From NCBI GenBank assembly GCA_013202285.1, contig JABMRV010000154.1, forward strand, positions 1-33,021: a stretch of DNA of 33,021 nucleotides, in the 5' to 3' direction. This document shows, piece after piece, positions 32,105-33,021 of this stretch; within the stretch, counting starts at the first letter, position 1, and every line of letters starts with the position of its first letter. This DNA is from a bacterium (lineage in GTDB: Bacteria; Electryoneota; AABM5-125-24; Hatepunaeales; Hatepunaeaceae). The position numbers and the translations under genes were made by a program. A model generated the notes under the pieces. It was not told where the DNA came from. It saw only the letters and a program-made list of their open reading frames with translations, and searched no databases.

Positions 32105-32533
32105 TCAGTCACCAAGCTTGATGAGCAGCTCGATTTTGTCGTGGTCTGACATGTTTATTATGCAGTTAATCAATTGCACATCGAGAGAGGTGAGACTTGG
32201 TTGATCTTTTGTTTTTACGGGTTTTGCAACGGGATGGATTGTCTTAACTCTCTGTGAGTGTTTTATTACGGTTTCGCTGACCGTTTTCTCCACAGCCTGA
32301 ACTGCCCTGGTTCCTGTATCCTTAAATACCCTGGTGGCGACAGCAGCTACATCGTTTCCACCCGTCCTCAACGCTCTGAGAATGCGCTGGAGTTTCTTCT
32401 TCTGAGGTGTGGACAGACCCAGTTCGAGGCGTGTAATGGTGTTAATATTTACACCTGCCATTTCAGCCAGCTTCGATTTTGACCACTCGAGTTTTTCGCG
32501 CAGTTTCTTGATATGGGCTGAATTGATGCGCAT
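32105..32533 (-). CDS. XRE-family helix-turn-helix DNA-binding protein
   Basis: The protein has 142 residues; the ATG at 32533 follows GTGAGGAT at good spacing. Residues ~7-58 are a classic XRE helix-turn-helix (IKKLREKLEWSKSKLAEMAGVNINTITRLELGLSTPQKKKLQRILRAL, positions 9-56). A Thr/Val/Lys-rich linker (~60-112) follows, then a short acidic helix (DVQLINCIINMSDHDKIELLIKL) that may mediate dimerisation. It is convergent with the PDZ gene (77-nt gap, no terminator seen) and divergent from the small ORF at 32613. It may repress its own promoter or the divergent genes in the 79-nt gap. No toxin partner is adjacent on the same strand. Confidence 0.88.
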   Translation of the reverse strand: MRINSAHIKKLREKLEWSKSKLAEMAGVNINTITRLELGLSTPQKKKLQRILRALRTGGNDVAAVATRVFKDTGTRAVQAVEKTVSETVIKHSQRVKTIHPVAKPVKTKDQPSLTSLDVQLINCIINMSDHDKIELLIKLGD

Positions 32534-32612
32534 TATATCCTCACTTTAAATTTCAGACGATGCAAGTTTCTCTTGACCATTCTCTCTTCGCAACATAGGA
32601 AGGAGCGAACCA

Positions 32613-32852
32613 TTGGAAGAAAAGCTCATCTGGATACCAATCATGGAATTTAAGTTAGAGATTTCGATTTGTCAAGAACTTCGTAGAGTTTTTACGAATT
32701 TATCGCCTCCAAATTCATCAGAAGGGATAATTGTTGTTTCGAGGAGAAGAAAAAACCGATCAAGTGATAATATACAGTGTTTTTACTTCAAGATATGGAA
32801 ATTCTTAGAATCTCTGCCATCCCAACAACTCCTTAACAACTTGCGTAATTAG
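32613..32852 (+). CDS. Small hypothetical protein (79 aa, TTG start)
   Basis: The frame starts at TTG (32613), 7 nt after a strong AGGAAGGAG, and ends at TAG (32850-32852). An ATG at 32643 is an alternative start but has no ribosome binding site. The product is short and mildly basic in the middle (SRRRKNRSSDN), with no domain I recognise. It lies 45 nt upstream of the next plus-strand gene and is divergent from the XRE gene, so the two may form a regulated unit. The ribosome binding site is the main support. Confidence 0.45.
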   Translation: MEEKLIWIPIMEFKLEISICQELRRVFTNLSPPNSSEGIIVVSRRRKNRSSDNIQCFYFKIWKFLESLPSQQLLNNLRN

Positions 32853-32897
32853 AATGATTATATTATCAGCAAAATTTCGATATTTCTGGAGGGTAGA

Positions 32898-33021
32898 ATG
32901 AAAGAAATGAGCAAGTTCCATAAGTGGGGATTGATCATTTTATCTGCAATTGTTATATCCTCACTTTTGTTTTTCCATCTAAGGTGGGGAACGTGGATAT
33001 TTTACAGGATTAATAATTCAA
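32898..33021 (+). CDS. N-terminus of a membrane or exported protein (cut by window edge)
   Basis: The ATG at 32898 has GGAGGG 5-6 nt upstream. The visible 41 residues contain a basic N-terminus and one hydrophobic segment (WGLIILSAIVISSLLFF), followed by a Trp/Arg-rich stretch. This is an uncleaved anchor or a signal peptide. Nothing further can be said without the rest of the gene. Confidence 0.65.
   Translation, partial: MKEMSKFHKWGLIILSAIVISSLLFFHLRWGTWIFYRINNS

Noticed and set aside
32105-32852. XRE protein and divergent small ORF as a toxin-antitoxin pair
   Set aside because: The genes are divergent rather than in one operon, and the small ORF shows no toxin fold or motif that I can recognise.

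Overview
The window looks like a chromosomal piece from an uncultured member of the FCB superphylum (a KSB1, Zixibacteria, Cloacimonadota, Marinimicrobia or Electryoneota type lineage). The main reason is the giant exported protein at 1642-23520. It ends in a FlgD-like type IX secretion (T9SS) sorting tail with the YPNPFN and SSAGLYF signatures, and it is built from the choice-of-anchor-D, FG-GAP and cadherin/Ig-like modules common in those groups. No rRNA, tRNA, CRISPR array or insertion sequence was seen, so phylum-level placement is inference.

Layout. (1) 1-989, minus strand: the N-terminal 329 residues of a PAS plus sigma-54 AAA+ transcriptional activator, cut by the window edge. (2) 990-1641: an AT-rich intergenic stretch with one plausible promoter for the next gene. 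(3) 1642-23520, plus strand: one 7292-residue secreted protein that fills two thirds of the window. Its order is signal peptide, mixed anchor-D and 'DEIG' modules, a seven-unit FG-GAP propeller, 32 tandem ~96-residue cadherin/Ig-like domains, a second set of 'DEIG' modules, further Ig-like and cadherin-like domains, and the T9SS tail. A perfect 13-bp hairpin at 23553-23583 separates it from the convergent genes. (4) 23609-29204, minus strand: five co-directional genes. In transcription order they are an ABC exporter, a DUF1854 protein (together matching the pair that accompanies cyanophycin genes elsewhere), a small basic 56-residue ORF, a pentapeptide-repeat TIR protein, and a pentapeptide-repeat K+ channel. 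(5) 29205-29582: a regulatory interval with a near-consensus minus-strand promoter, a ~240-nt leader or small transcript and an intrinsic terminator, all upstream of the ABC gene. (6) 29583-32027, plus strand: an exported PDZ protein with a C-terminal 'GDD-Y...QG' repeat domain. (7) 32105-32533, minus strand: an XRE-type helix-turn-helix protein. (8) 32613-33021, plus strand: a small hypothetical ORF and the start of another membrane or exported protein.

The best candidate for an undescribed system is the TIR and K+ channel pair. The genes overlap as TAATG, and both proteins carry pentapeptide solenoids. The TIR domain keeps the WVxxE motif that holds the NADase catalytic glutamate in SARM1-type TIRs, and the channel keeps an intact TVGYGD selectivity filter. 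This suggests a TIR sensor or enzyme linked to a membrane-conductance effector, which would fit a defence or stress-suicide role. That function is inference. Two second-tier leads are the possible attenuator or micro-ORF ahead of the ABC exporter and the architecture of the giant T9SS cargo.
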